From NCBI GenBank assembly GCA_023251335.1, contig JAHEZA010000162.1, positions 1-6,199 on the forward strand: DNA of 6,199 nt, read 5' to 3'. The stretch's first letter is position 1. Each line of letters begins with the position of its first letter. Source of the stretch: Chitinophagaceae bacterium. GTDB lineage: Bacteria; Bacteroidota; Bacteroidia; Chitinophagales; Chitinophagaceae. Below are positions 1 through 6,199 of this stretch, piece by piece. Under the pieces are notes generated by a model. The model was given only the letters and a program-made list of their open reading frames with translations. It ran no database searches and had not been told where the DNA came from. The position numbers and the translations under genes were made by a program.

Positions 1-2
1 TG

Positions 3-2204
3 GCAGTAAAAAAGGCAAATATCGACGCGGGTACCAGCCCGGCAGATGCCGCAACCGCAGTGAAGAATGTAAATAAAGGATACAGTACCGATTGGCAGGA
101 TCAGATATTTCAGACGGGTATCAGTCAAAATTATAATCTTGGTTGGGGTGTTTCCCGTAAATCAACGGATTTACGTTTGAGTGGTTCTTATGATGACATC
201 AATGGTACGGTGAAAACCAGCGGCCTTAAAAGATTAACGGGGCGCGCGAATCTTACTCAAAAGTTCATCAATGATAGATTGAGATTTGATGTAGCCCTCA
301 CCTATTCTAATGTAAAAAACAGCTATGCGCCCGTTACCAACAGCGCGGGATACCAGGGAAGTTTGATAGGGGCTGCTATCGCGTTCAATCCTACTTATCC
401 TGTATATAATCCCGATGGCTCTTTCTTTGATCCACTAGATGGTAATAGAAATCCTGCTGAAATGCTATCTTATTTTACGGACAATGATGTTAACAATCGC
501 TTTTTAACCAGTGTGAGCGGTTCTTTCGAAATTACGAAAGGATTAACTTTTAAATCAACCTTTGGGTATGACGATGCAACGAGTGAGAGATTGTCGTATG
601 CTGATCCGCGGTTAAGTTCCAATGCTTTTGGTGGGACAACGAATGTGTTCGGTAAAGACCTCAGCAATCCAATCACAGGAAATGGCCGGGGCGTTAAACA
701 AAATGTAGATTTGAAATCAATCTTGGCTGAGCAGACCTTAACCTATGATAAAGCATTTTCAAATTCTAACCTTAATGTGGTAGGAGGTTTTTCTTATCAA
801 AATGCTGAATATAATTACAAAGGAAGAGTAGGCTGGGGCCTTGGCACACCGGTAACGGGACCAAAAGATACTTACCAAAAAGACTTTGACCAGTATAAAA
901 ACTACTACGATTATGTTCCTGATTATACAAAAGAAGAACTACAATCATTTTTTGGAAGGATCAATTATACCATAGCAGACAAGTATTTTTTAACAGCCAC
1001 CGTTCGTAGTGATGGCAATTCAAAGTTTGGTTCTGAGAATAAGTATGGAACTTTCCCCGCATTCGCAGCCAAGTGGGCACTGAACAAAGAAAATTTTGCT
1101 GCGAATTCGATCGGTAAAATCTTTAGTGAGTTTGCTATAAGAGCCAACTACGGAACGGTAGGAAGTTCAGATGGAATCGGCGCTTATGACGCGTTGGACA
1201 TTCGTCAGGCATACCTTGGTACTTCAGGAGGCGTCGATACTCAATTTGTTCACCAGGGCAATAACAAACTACAATGGGAAACAGCGACTACAACCGGCGC
1301 AGGTCTGGATTTTGCAATCGCGAACAACAAACTTTCCGGAACAATAGATTATTTTTATACCAAAAGAAAAAATATCTTGTTTTATGGGCCGACTCCCGGA
1401 GGATTTTCAGCAACGACAAACTATTTTTCAAACCTGCCTGGATATGTTGAAAACAGTGGCTGGGAATTTAGTTTTAATTACAAGGCAATCGAAGGGAAAA
1501 AATTCACATGGACAATTGGCTACAACATGACTTTCTTGCATAACGAGGTCAAAGATTTCAATGTAATTGTGAATACCGGGCAAGTTCATGGACAGGGCCT
1601 TTCCGGCGCTTATGCACAAACCATCCAGGATGGCTATCCGTTATTTACCTGGAAAATGCCCACTTTCCTTGGGTTTGACGGCAATGGAGATGCACGATAT
1701 GCCAACGGAGGCAAAGATGAATTACAGGGAAGTGCATTGCCTAAGTTTCTGGCAGGACTTACTAATAACTTTACGTTGGGAAGGTGGAATGCCAGTGTAT
1801 TCGTGAATGCGGTTACCGGATTTTATGTCTATAATAATACCGCCAACGCATTGCTCTTAAAGGGCAGTGTAAAGACCGCGCACAATATAGATTACGCAAC
1901 AGCAAACAGTCCTGAGGATCCTATCAATCCTGGTAGCGTATCTACCCGCTTTCTTGAAAAAGGCGATTTTATAAGGATATCAAATGCAAGCATTGGTTAT
2001 TCTTTTGACGTTAAGAGTAAGGTGATACATACATTGTCAGTGAATGCTACCGGTCAAAATCTCGCCTTATTTACCAATTATTCAGGGCTTGATCCGGAAG
2101 TGAATGTTGATAAAGCTATAAATGGATACCCCTCAAGAGGCTTTGATTACGCCGGTTATCCTAAATCAAGAATTTTTACGCTTGGTGTAAATGTGGGATT
2201 TTAA
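3..2204 (+). CDS. SusC/RagA-family TonB-dependent outer-membrane transporter (C-terminal part, 5' end outside window)
   Basis: This is the beta-barrel part of a SusC/RagA-type TonB-dependent transporter, which imports a nutrient (often an oligosaccharide or peptide) across the outer membrane together with a SusD lipoprotein. The frame is already open at base 3 and reads 733 codons to TAA at 2202-2204. The GTG at 60 is only an internal valine, because coding sense of the family type continues upstream of it. Full-length relatives have about 1000 residues, so roughly the first quarter (signal peptide, carboxypeptidase-like domain, TonB box, most of the plug) is missing. Family hallmarks seen: the plug-to-barrel segment TDWQDQIFQTG near 90-122, RSDGNSKFG followed by KYGTFPAF (1005-1066), DFIRISNASIGYSF (1965-2006), TGQNL followed by GLDPEV (about 2049-2103), and a C-terminal strand ending in phenylalanine, the usual barrel-insertion signal. 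The SusD partner starts 24 nt downstream. The substrate cannot be read from the sequence. No frameshift is seen. Confidence 0.95.
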   Translation, partial: AVKKANIDAGTSPADAATAVKNVNKGYSTDWQDQIFQTGISQNYNLGWGVSRKSTDLRLSGSYDDINGTVKTSGLKRLTGRANLTQKFINDRLRFDVALTYSNVKNSYAPVTNSAGYQGSLIGAAIAFNPTYPVYNPDGSFFDPLDGNRNPAEMLSYFTDNDVNNRFLTSVSGSFEITKGLTFKSTFGYDDATSERLSYADPRLSSNAFGGTTNVFGKDLSNPITGNGRGVKQNVDLKSILAEQTLTYDKAFSNSNLNVVGGFSYQNAEYNYKGRVGWGLGTPVTGPKDTYQKDFDQYKNYYDYVPDYTKEELQSFFGRINYTIADKYFLTATVRSDGNSKFGSENKYGTFPAFAAKWALNKENFAANSIGKIFSEFAIRANYGTVGSSDGIGAYDALDIRQAYLGTSGGVDTQFVHQGNNKLQWETATTTGAGLDFAIANNKLSGTIDYFYTKRKNILFYGPTPGGFSATTNYFSNLPGYVENSGWEFSFNYKAIEGKKFTWTIGYNMTFLHNEVKDFNVIVNTGQVHGQGLSGAYAQTIQDGYPLFTWKMPTFLGFDGNGDARYANGGKDELQGSALPKFLAGLTNNFTLGRWNASVFVNAVTGFYVYNNTANALLLKGSVKTAHNIDYATANSPEDPINPGSVSTRFLEKGDFIRISNASIGYSFDVKSKVIHTLSVNATGQNLALFTNYSGLDPEVNVDKAINGYPSRGFDYAGYPKSRIFTLGVNVGF

Positions 2205-2228
2205 TTATAACAGTAAAAAATTATAAAT

Positions 2229-3800
2229 ATGAACAGATTATTTAAAAATTGTTTAGCCCCGGTTTCGATGTGTCTTTTGCTCGGCATTGCGTCTTGTACC
2301 AAACTGGAACCCGATGTGAAACCCCCCAATTCTATTGCACCCAAAAACGCAGGTGGGGCGCCTGCTCCTGCTTCTATTTCCAAAGTATATGAGCAGTTGA
2401 ATCAATTATTGGGGCAAAGTAACACGTATGCAATGGATGAGCATAGTACGGATGAATTGATGGGGCCAACACGCGGTACCGACTGGGATGATTTCGGTAC
2501 CTGGCGTAAACTGCATCTTCACACATGGGATGCATCGCACAACCAGATCAATGATACCTGGAATGGATTGAATGGCGGTTTATTCCAGACCACTTTATTA
2601 GCGGAATCTACCACATCGCCTGCAGGTGATGTGACAGCAGCAAGGTTTTTAAGGGCTTACTTTTCCTATGTCGTTTGTGACCTGTTTGGCCAGGTTCAGC
2701 ACAGGCCCGCTACGGCAGCCGTGGATGTAATTCCTGATGTATTCACACGCGCTGAAGCGTGCGATTTTATCATCAGTGAACTAGAGGCTGTTATCCCCCT
2801 GTTGCCTGCTTATACACCCGCTAACAGGGCATTGGCTACCAAAGAAGCGGCTGAATTTTTGTTGGCTAAAACCTATCTGAATAAGGCGGTTTTTAAACAG
2901 GACCCGACTCAACCAGCGGGACCTTTTACGTTTGACGCAGGCGATATGAATAAGGTAATTTCTTTATGCAACGACATTGCCGCTAACCCCGCTCTCAAAA
3001 TAGCTGACAATTACTGGGATAATTTTGAATGGGATAATGCTACAAAATCTACGGAGAATATTTTTGTTCGCCCTCACAGCGGTGGTATCAACGTACAGTG
3101 GGTAACTTGCGAGGGGTTCCATTATAATCAAGCGCCGAGCGGCTGGAACGGGTTTACCACTCTTGCAGATTTTTATAACAGTTTCCAGGACGGAGATGTT
3201 AGAAAGAAAGAAGACCTTCCGGGTTACACAGATAAAATGGGCAGTAACGTCGGGTTTTTAGTAGGGCAGATAAAAGGTCCCCAAGGGGGACATGTAGGAA
3301 ATCCAATTGTTGATCTGAAAGACCGTAGTGGAAATCCGTTAATATTTACGCCTGACGTTAGCTTGTTTTACTCTACTGAAACAAAAGGAATCCGTATAGT
3401 AAAATATCCATTAGATCCTTCTACTATCAATGATAACGGAGGGTCCGGTAGCGGAAATGACTATGTTTTCTTCCGTTTTGCAGATGTTCGTTTAATGAAG
3501 GCAGAAGCTATTTTAAGGGGCGGCACTGATGCTGAAACTCCATTGGCGATTGTTAATAGTATTCGTGCAAAGAGAGGCGTAGATCCGCTGACTTCGGTAG
3601 ATTTGCCTGCATTGTTAGCTGAAAGAGGCCGCGAATTATATTTAGAATCATGGAGAAGAAATGATATGATTCGTTTTGGTACATTCAATGCGCCTGTTGG
3701 TGAAAGGCCAGATGCTTCAGATCCTTCAAGATGTGTTTACCCGATTCCAAACATAGCGCTTTCCTCCAATCCGAATCTAAAACAGAATTTCGGCTACTAA
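2229..3800 (+). CDS. SusD/RagB-family surface lipoprotein, substrate-binding partner of the upstream SusC
   Basis: This is a complete 523-residue SusD/RagB-type lipoprotein. Such proteins sit on the outer face of the outer membrane, cap the SusC barrel and bind the nutrient before import. The start is ATG 2229: the next residues form a short basic and hydrophobic signal peptide ending in a lipobox (IASC), with Cys23 as the lipid-anchored first mature residue. A flexible Pro/Ala/Gly-rich linker follows (about residues 28-49). Then comes the helical SusD-like N-terminal region with the family segment RFLRAYFSYVVCDLFG (139-154). The C-terminal SusD/RagB domain is marked by DYVFFRFADVRLMKAEA (411-427), ERGRELYLESWRRNDMIRFG (465-484) and the ending NPNLKQNFGY (514-523). 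The length is normal for the family. The upstream leader is A/T-rich (GTAAAAAATTATAAAT) without a clear Shine-Dalgarno sequence, as is common in Bacteroidota. It lies 24 nt after the SusC stop and is almost certainly co-transcribed with it. The many Trp residues could serve carbohydrate binding, but no ligand can be assigned. Confidence 0.96.
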   Translation: MNRLFKNCLAPVSMCLLLGIASCTKLEPDVKPPNSIAPKNAGGAPAPASISKVYEQLNQLLGQSNTYAMDEHSTDELMGPTRGTDWDDFGTWRKLHLHTWDASHNQINDTWNGLNGGLFQTTLLAESTTSPAGDVTAARFLRAYFSYVVCDLFGQVQHRPATAAVDVIPDVFTRAEACDFIISELEAVIPLLPAYTPANRALATKEAAEFLLAKTYLNKAVFKQDPTQPAGPFTFDAGDMNKVISLCNDIAANPALKIADNYWDNFEWDNATKSTENIFVRPHSGGINVQWVTCEGFHYNQAPSGWNGFTTLADFYNSFQDGDVRKKEDLPGYTDKMGSNVGFLVGQIKGPQGGHVGNPIVDLKDRSGNPLIFTPDVSLFYSTETKGIRIVKYPLDPSTINDNGGSGSGNDYVFFRFADVRLMKAEAILRGGTDAETPLAIVNSIRAKRGVDPLTSVDLPALLAERGRELYLESWRRNDMIRFGTFNAPVGERPDASDPSRCVYPIPNIALSSNPNLKQNFGY

Positions 3801-3803
3801 TAG

Positions 3804-3834
3804 TTTGATAATTTATTCTTAAAGGCCATTTTTG
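3804..3834 (+). promoter_or_regulatory. Candidate Bacteroidota-type promoter for the FG-GAP/ASPIC gene, overlapping the terminator
   Basis: TTTG at 3804-3807 matches the -33 element of the Bacteroides/Flavobacterium primary sigma-factor promoter. CATTTTTG at 3827-3834 matches seven of eight positions implied by the -7 element TAnnTTTG (only the first T is replaced, by C). The two are 19 nt apart, the usual spacing. Transcription would begin near 3838-3842 and leave a leader of about 20 nt before ATG 3860. The -7 box lies across the left arm and loop of the terminator hairpin. The motif is short and the region AT-rich, so a chance match is possible. Confidence 0.33.
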
Positions 3835-3849
3835 TAATGGCCTTTTTTT
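3821..3849 (+). terminator. Rho-independent terminator after the SusC/SusD pair
   Basis: AAAGGCCATT (3821-3830) and AATGGCCTTT (3836-3845) are perfect 10-bp inverted arms around a 5-nt loop, TTTGT. The T-tract runs over 3843-3849, so the last Ts of the right arm merge with it. The core is a GGCC/GGCC stem. It begins 20 nt after the SusD stop codon, which fits the end of the SusC/SusD transcript. It ends only 10 nt before the next start codon, so read-through may still supply part of the expression of the downstream gene. The minus strand lacks a comparable T-run, so it is probably one-directional. Confidence 0.85.
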
Positions 3850-3859
3850 ATTTTTACTT

Positions 3860-6199
3860 ATGAACCGGTTGAAATTTATTTTTTTTATTTTGCTCTTTGT
3901 TTTCTTTTCATGTAATTCAAAAAAAGACAAAACTTTATTCACCTTAATCGAAAATAGTAACATAAACTTCAGTAATAATTTAACAGAATCAAAAAGCCTC
4001 AATATTTTCAATTACCGAAATTTTTATAATGGTGGGGGTGTGGCCGTGGGGGATATTAACAATGACGGATTGCCAGATATTTTTTTTACTTCTAACCAGG
4101 GAGCTAACAAACTTTATTTGAATAAAGGCAATTTTAAATTTGAAGATATATCGGCCAAAGCAGGATTCCATGATAAAAAGCAATGGAGTACCGGCGTTAC
4201 ACTTGTAGATATTAACGAAGATGGCTGGCTCGATATATATGTGTGCAATGCCGGTAATATTTTTGATTCTTCACTAAGAAGGAATCAATTGTTTATCAAC
4301 AACCACAATCTCACGTTTACAGAAAGTGCTGCAAAATATGGGCTCGACAATAACGGATACAGTACGCAGGCTTCCTTTTTTGACTATGACGGGGATGGCG
4401 ATCTTGATTGCTTTCTGGTAGACAACAGTCCAATACCCGTAAATACCTTAAATTATACTAATACGCGCGATGAGCCATTATCACAATCACCCATACCTGA
4501 TTTTTTAAAAGGTGGCGGCGACCATCTTTTTCGAAACGATAATGGACATTTCAAGGAAGTAACCAAAGAAGCCGGATTGCATGGCGGTCTTATCAGCCTG
4601 GGCCTTGGCACTACGGTTAGCGACGTTAATGACGATGGGTATCCGGATGTGTATGTCTCTAATGATTTTTTTGAGAGGGATTATTTATACATTAATCAAA
4701 AAAATGGCACATTTAAAGATGAACTGGAGGATTGCGTGCAACATATAAGTCTGTCATCTATGGGCGCTGATGCAGGAGATATCAATAATGACGGGCATCC
4801 TGATATTTTTACAACGGACATGTTGCCGGAAGATGATTACCGGTTAAAAAAAAATACGTCATTTGATAATTATGACCTTTTTGAAATAAAAAAGAAACAG
4901 GGCTTTTATAACCAGTTTACTCAAAATGCATTGCAGGTAAATAATGGGGACGGTCATTTTTTAGAGTCGGCATTCTTTAGCGGCGTTGCGGCTACTGATT
5001 GGAGTTGGGGTGCATTGATGTTTGACGCAGATAACGATGGATTGACAGATCTTTATGTATGCAATGGAATTTATCATGACATAACGGATAAGGATTTTAT
5101 GGAGTTTTTTGGGAATGATGTAGTCAGGCAAATGACCATAACCGGTAAAAAGCAGGAGCTAAACAGCGTTATAAGTAAAATGCCTTCTAATCCCTTACCA
5201 AATAGAGCTTTTAAAAATTTGGGGAATTTACATTTTAAGGACGAAGGCAAAGAATGGGGTTTTACAACACCTTCCTTCTCAAATGGCGCCGTTTACGCCG
5301 ACCTGGATAACGATGGGGACCTGGACCTGGTAGTGAATAATGTGAATGAAACCGCGATGATATACAGAAACAATAGCAGGGAGTACAATAAAAATAATTA
5401 CATCGGTGTAACCTTGAAATATAAATTTCCAAACACTTATGCAATTGGAAGTAAAATAAAAATTTACCAGGGTAAACAAGTAATAAGCCGTGAAGTGATA
5501 CCGAGCCGTGGATTTCAATCATCAATGGAATACAGGCAAACTGTTGGTTTGGGAAAAGGAATAGCCGATTCGATGGTGATTACCTGGCCCGACAGGACGA
5601 TCACATCAATTGTAAGACCAACTATTAATAAACAGGAAGTGATCAATTACAACGATGTAGTAAAGCAACCTTTTCGGTCTTTTTCTATTCCTAGTCCTTT
5701 ATTTGAAAAAGTAACTAACAATTTTGATAAACATACTGAAGATAATTATATAGATTTTAATTATGAGAGAAACATTCCTTTTATGCTTTCGCGGCAAGGG
5801 CCAAAAGCGGCCACTGGTGATGTGAATAGCGACGGGCTAACAGATATATATATTGGCGGAGCCAAAGACCAGCCCGGACAATTATATCTTCAAACAACTG
5901 ATGGGTTCGTAAAAAAAGATATTCCCGATTTTAAAACCTACTCTTTTGATGACGTTACAGTCGCATTCTTTTTTGATTGTGACGGCGATGGCGATTTAGA
6001 TCTTTTTACAGGTGGAGGGGGCAACTTTGCTCCGGAATCCTCCGGTAGTTTTCAAAACCAGTTATATATAAATGATGGGAAAGGAAATTTCACGTTGAAA
6101 AGAGGCGCATTGCCCATTATTAACACCAACTGCGGCACTGCAGTGCCAATAGACTATGATGGAGACGGCAATTTAGACTTATTTATAGGAAGCCGCAGT
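3860..6199 (+). CDS. FG-GAP/VCBS-repeat beta-propeller lipoprotein with ASPIC/UnbV domain (3' end outside window)
   Basis: An open frame of 780 codons with no stop up to the last base encodes a predicted surface or periplasm-facing lipoprotein. The start is ATG 3860: an in-frame stop lies at 3809-3811, no other usual start codon lies between, and a signal peptide follows at once (NRLK, a Phe/Leu/Ile-rich core, then Cys18 after FFS as a slightly atypical lipobox). Ten calcium-loop motifs of the type DxNxDGxxD or DxDxDGxxD begin at Asp65, 117, 175, 255, 307, 389, 481, 654, 706 and 765. The first seven form one predicted propeller. An ASPIC/UnbV domain occupies about residues 530-597, and a second propeller series begins at about 640. 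Family-typical stretches include NFYNGGGVAVGDINNDG and TLVDINEDGWLDIYVCN. In my recollection Bacteroidota relatives are about 1100 residues long, so roughly 300 residues are probably missing. Related eukaryotic proteins are the CRTAC1 group. Its role beside SusC/SusD is unknown; ligand capture, adhesion or a structural role are guesses. No catalytic site is visible. Confidence 0.92.
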   Translation, partial: MNRLKFIFFILLFVFFSCNSKKDKTLFTLIENSNINFSNNLTESKSLNIFNYRNFYNGGGVAVGDINNDGLPDIFFTSNQGANKLYLNKGNFKFEDISAKAGFHDKKQWSTGVTLVDINEDGWLDIYVCNAGNIFDSSLRRNQLFINNHNLTFTESAAKYGLDNNGYSTQASFFDYDGDGDLDCFLVDNSPIPVNTLNYTNTRDEPLSQSPIPDFLKGGGDHLFRNDNGHFKEVTKEAGLHGGLISLGLGTTVSDVNDDGYPDVYVSNDFFERDYLYINQKNGTFKDELEDCVQHISLSSMGADAGDINNDGHPDIFTTDMLPEDDYRLKKNTSFDNYDLFEIKKKQGFYNQFTQNALQVNNGDGHFLESAFFSGVAATDWSWGALMFDADNDGLTDLYVCNGIYHDITDKDFMEFFGNDVVRQMTITGKKQELNSVISKMPSNPLPNRAFKNLGNLHFKDEGKEWGFTTPSFSNGAVYADLDNDGDLDLVVNNVNETAMIYRNNSREYNKNNYIGVTLKYKFPNTYAIGSKIKIYQGKQVISREVIPSRGFQSSMEYRQTVGLGKGIADSMVITWPDRTITSIVRPTINKQEVINYNDVVKQPFRSFSIPSPLFEKVTNNFDKHTEDNYIDFNYERNIPFMLSRQGPKAATGDVNSDGLTDIYIGGAKDQPGQLYLQTTDGFVKKDIPDFKTYSFDDVTVAFFFDCDGDGDLDLFTGGGGNFAPESSGSFQNQLYINDGKGNFTLKRGALPIINTNCGTAVPIDYDGDGNLDLFIGSRS
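4052..5326 (+). repeat. First propeller: seven FG-GAP/VCBS calcium-loop motifs in the lipoprotein
   Basis: Seven acidic loops lie at 4052-4078, 4208-4234, 4382-4408, 4622-4648, 4778-4804, 5024-5050 and 5300-5326. They read DINNDGLPD, DINEDGWLD, DYDGDGDLD, DVNDDGYPD, DINNDGHPD, DADNDGLTD and DLDNDGDLD. In each, the Asp/Asn side chains at positions 1, 3, 5 and 9 are placed as in calcium-binding loops of integrin-type propellers. Neighbouring motifs are 52, 58, 80, 52, 82 and 92 residues apart. Seven loops fit a seven-bladed propeller, although the fold itself is inferred. These are protein-level repeats; the DNA is not a tandem array. Confidence 0.85.
5447..5650 (+). other. ASPIC/UnbV domain-coding segment
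   Basis: Residues about 530-597 of the lipoprotein match the ASPIC/UnbV pattern. They begin with GSKIKIYQGKQ, continue with REVIPSRGFQSS, then have VGLG (562-565, in place of the commoner HFGLG) and a WPD turn (576-578) leading into a short strand. In known proteins this domain follows FG-GAP repeats, as in the CRTAC1 family. Here it sits between two propeller series. Its molecular function is not known. Confidence 0.85.
5819..6178 (+). repeat. Second propeller series (first three calcium-loop motifs, cut by window edge)
   Basis: Three further loops lie at 5819-5845 (DVNSDGLTD), 5975-6001 (DCDGDGDLD) and 6152-6178 (DYDGDGNLD). Their spacing of 52 and 59 residues almost repeats the 52 and 58 of the first three loops of the first propeller. 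The surrounding sequence is also alike: GDVNSDGLTDIYIGG against GDINNDGLPDIFFTS, and QLYL against KLYL. This suggests a second propeller, with its remaining blades beyond the right edge. Confidence 0.75.

Noticed and set aside
60..62. GTG as the start codon of the SusC-like gene
   Set aside because: The frame is open back to base 3, and the residues before it continue normal family sequence. A start here would also leave a transporter without signal peptide or plug. The gene is simply cut by the left edge.
1588..1806. 72-codon + strand open frame inside the SusC-like gene
   Set aside because: It is an out-of-frame shadow of a conserved barrel segment, and its product matches nothing I recognise.
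2205..2228. Possible separate promoter for the SusD gene in the 24-nt gap
   Set aside because: The gap contains no TTTG or TAnnTTTG element and is too short for a full promoter. Co-transcription with SusC is the simpler explanation.
3685..4011. 108-codon open frame on the minus strand across the end of SusD, the terminator and the start of the lipoprotein gene
   Set aside because: It overlaps two well-supported genes and the hairpin. Its product is a Lys/Leu/Phe-rich reading of AT-rich DNA with no recognisable domain.
4846..4854. Run of nine A residues in the lipoprotein gene, a possible slippage or frameshift site
   Set aside because: The reading frame and the propeller pattern continue intact on both sides (loops at 4778 and 5024 are in the same frame), so nothing indicates a frameshift.
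5300..5331. Short GACCTG repeats near a calcium loop, possibly a DNA-level tandem repeat
   Set aside because: The repetition is only a few bases long and follows from encoding alternating Asp and Leu in the loop DLDNDGDLD.
5262..5525. Overlapping minus-strand open frames (87 and 79 codons) opposite the ASPIC/UnbV region
   Set aside because: They lie wholly inside a strongly supported + strand gene, are in different frames from each other, and show no family resemblance.

Overview
The window looks like chromosomal DNA from a member of the Bacteroidota. A Chitinophagaceae- or Sphingobacteriia-like source is a guess from the style of the proteins, not something proved here. The pointers are a tandem SusC/SusD outer-membrane nutrient-uptake pair, two Bacteroidota-style lipoproteins, A/T-rich leaders with no clear Shine-Dalgarno sequence, and a moderate, slightly AT-rich base composition. 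All three genes are on the + strand and fill almost the whole window.

Layout. (1) From the left edge to 2204 is the C-terminal part of a SusC/RagA-type TonB-dependent outer-membrane transporter. Its signal peptide, carboxypeptidase-like domain and most of the plug lie left of the window. (2) After a 24-nt gap comes a complete SusD/RagB-type surface lipoprotein (2229-3800), the substrate-capturing lid of the same transporter. (3) The next 59 nt hold a strong hairpin with a T-tract, probably a Rho-independent terminator. A possible Bacteroidota promoter overlaps it, with its -7 box inside the hairpin. (4) At 3860 an open frame starts and runs without a stop to the last base (780 codons). It encodes a lipoprotein with FG-GAP/VCBS beta-propeller repeats and an ASPIC/UnbV domain, and its C-terminus is cut by the right edge.

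How they work together. SusC and SusD form the usual pedestal-bin pair: SusD captures a ligand outside the cell and SusC imports it using TonB energy. The third gene is predicted to make a second, probably surface-exposed, calcium-binding propeller protein. Proteins of this kind are often found beside SusC/SusD genes in Bacteroidota, but their role is not established. No glycoside hydrolase, peptidase, sulfatase, sensor or sigma/anti-sigma gene is visible, so the imported substrate cannot be named. I see no tRNA, rRNA, CRISPR array, insertion sequence or attachment site. No stretch of 300 bases lacks a gene; the only intergenic DNA is 2205-2228 and 3801-3859.

The points most worth a second look are the terminator/promoter overlap before the third gene and the internal duplication in that protein: seven calcium-loop motifs, then ASPIC/UnbV, then a second series that restarts with nearly the same spacing.
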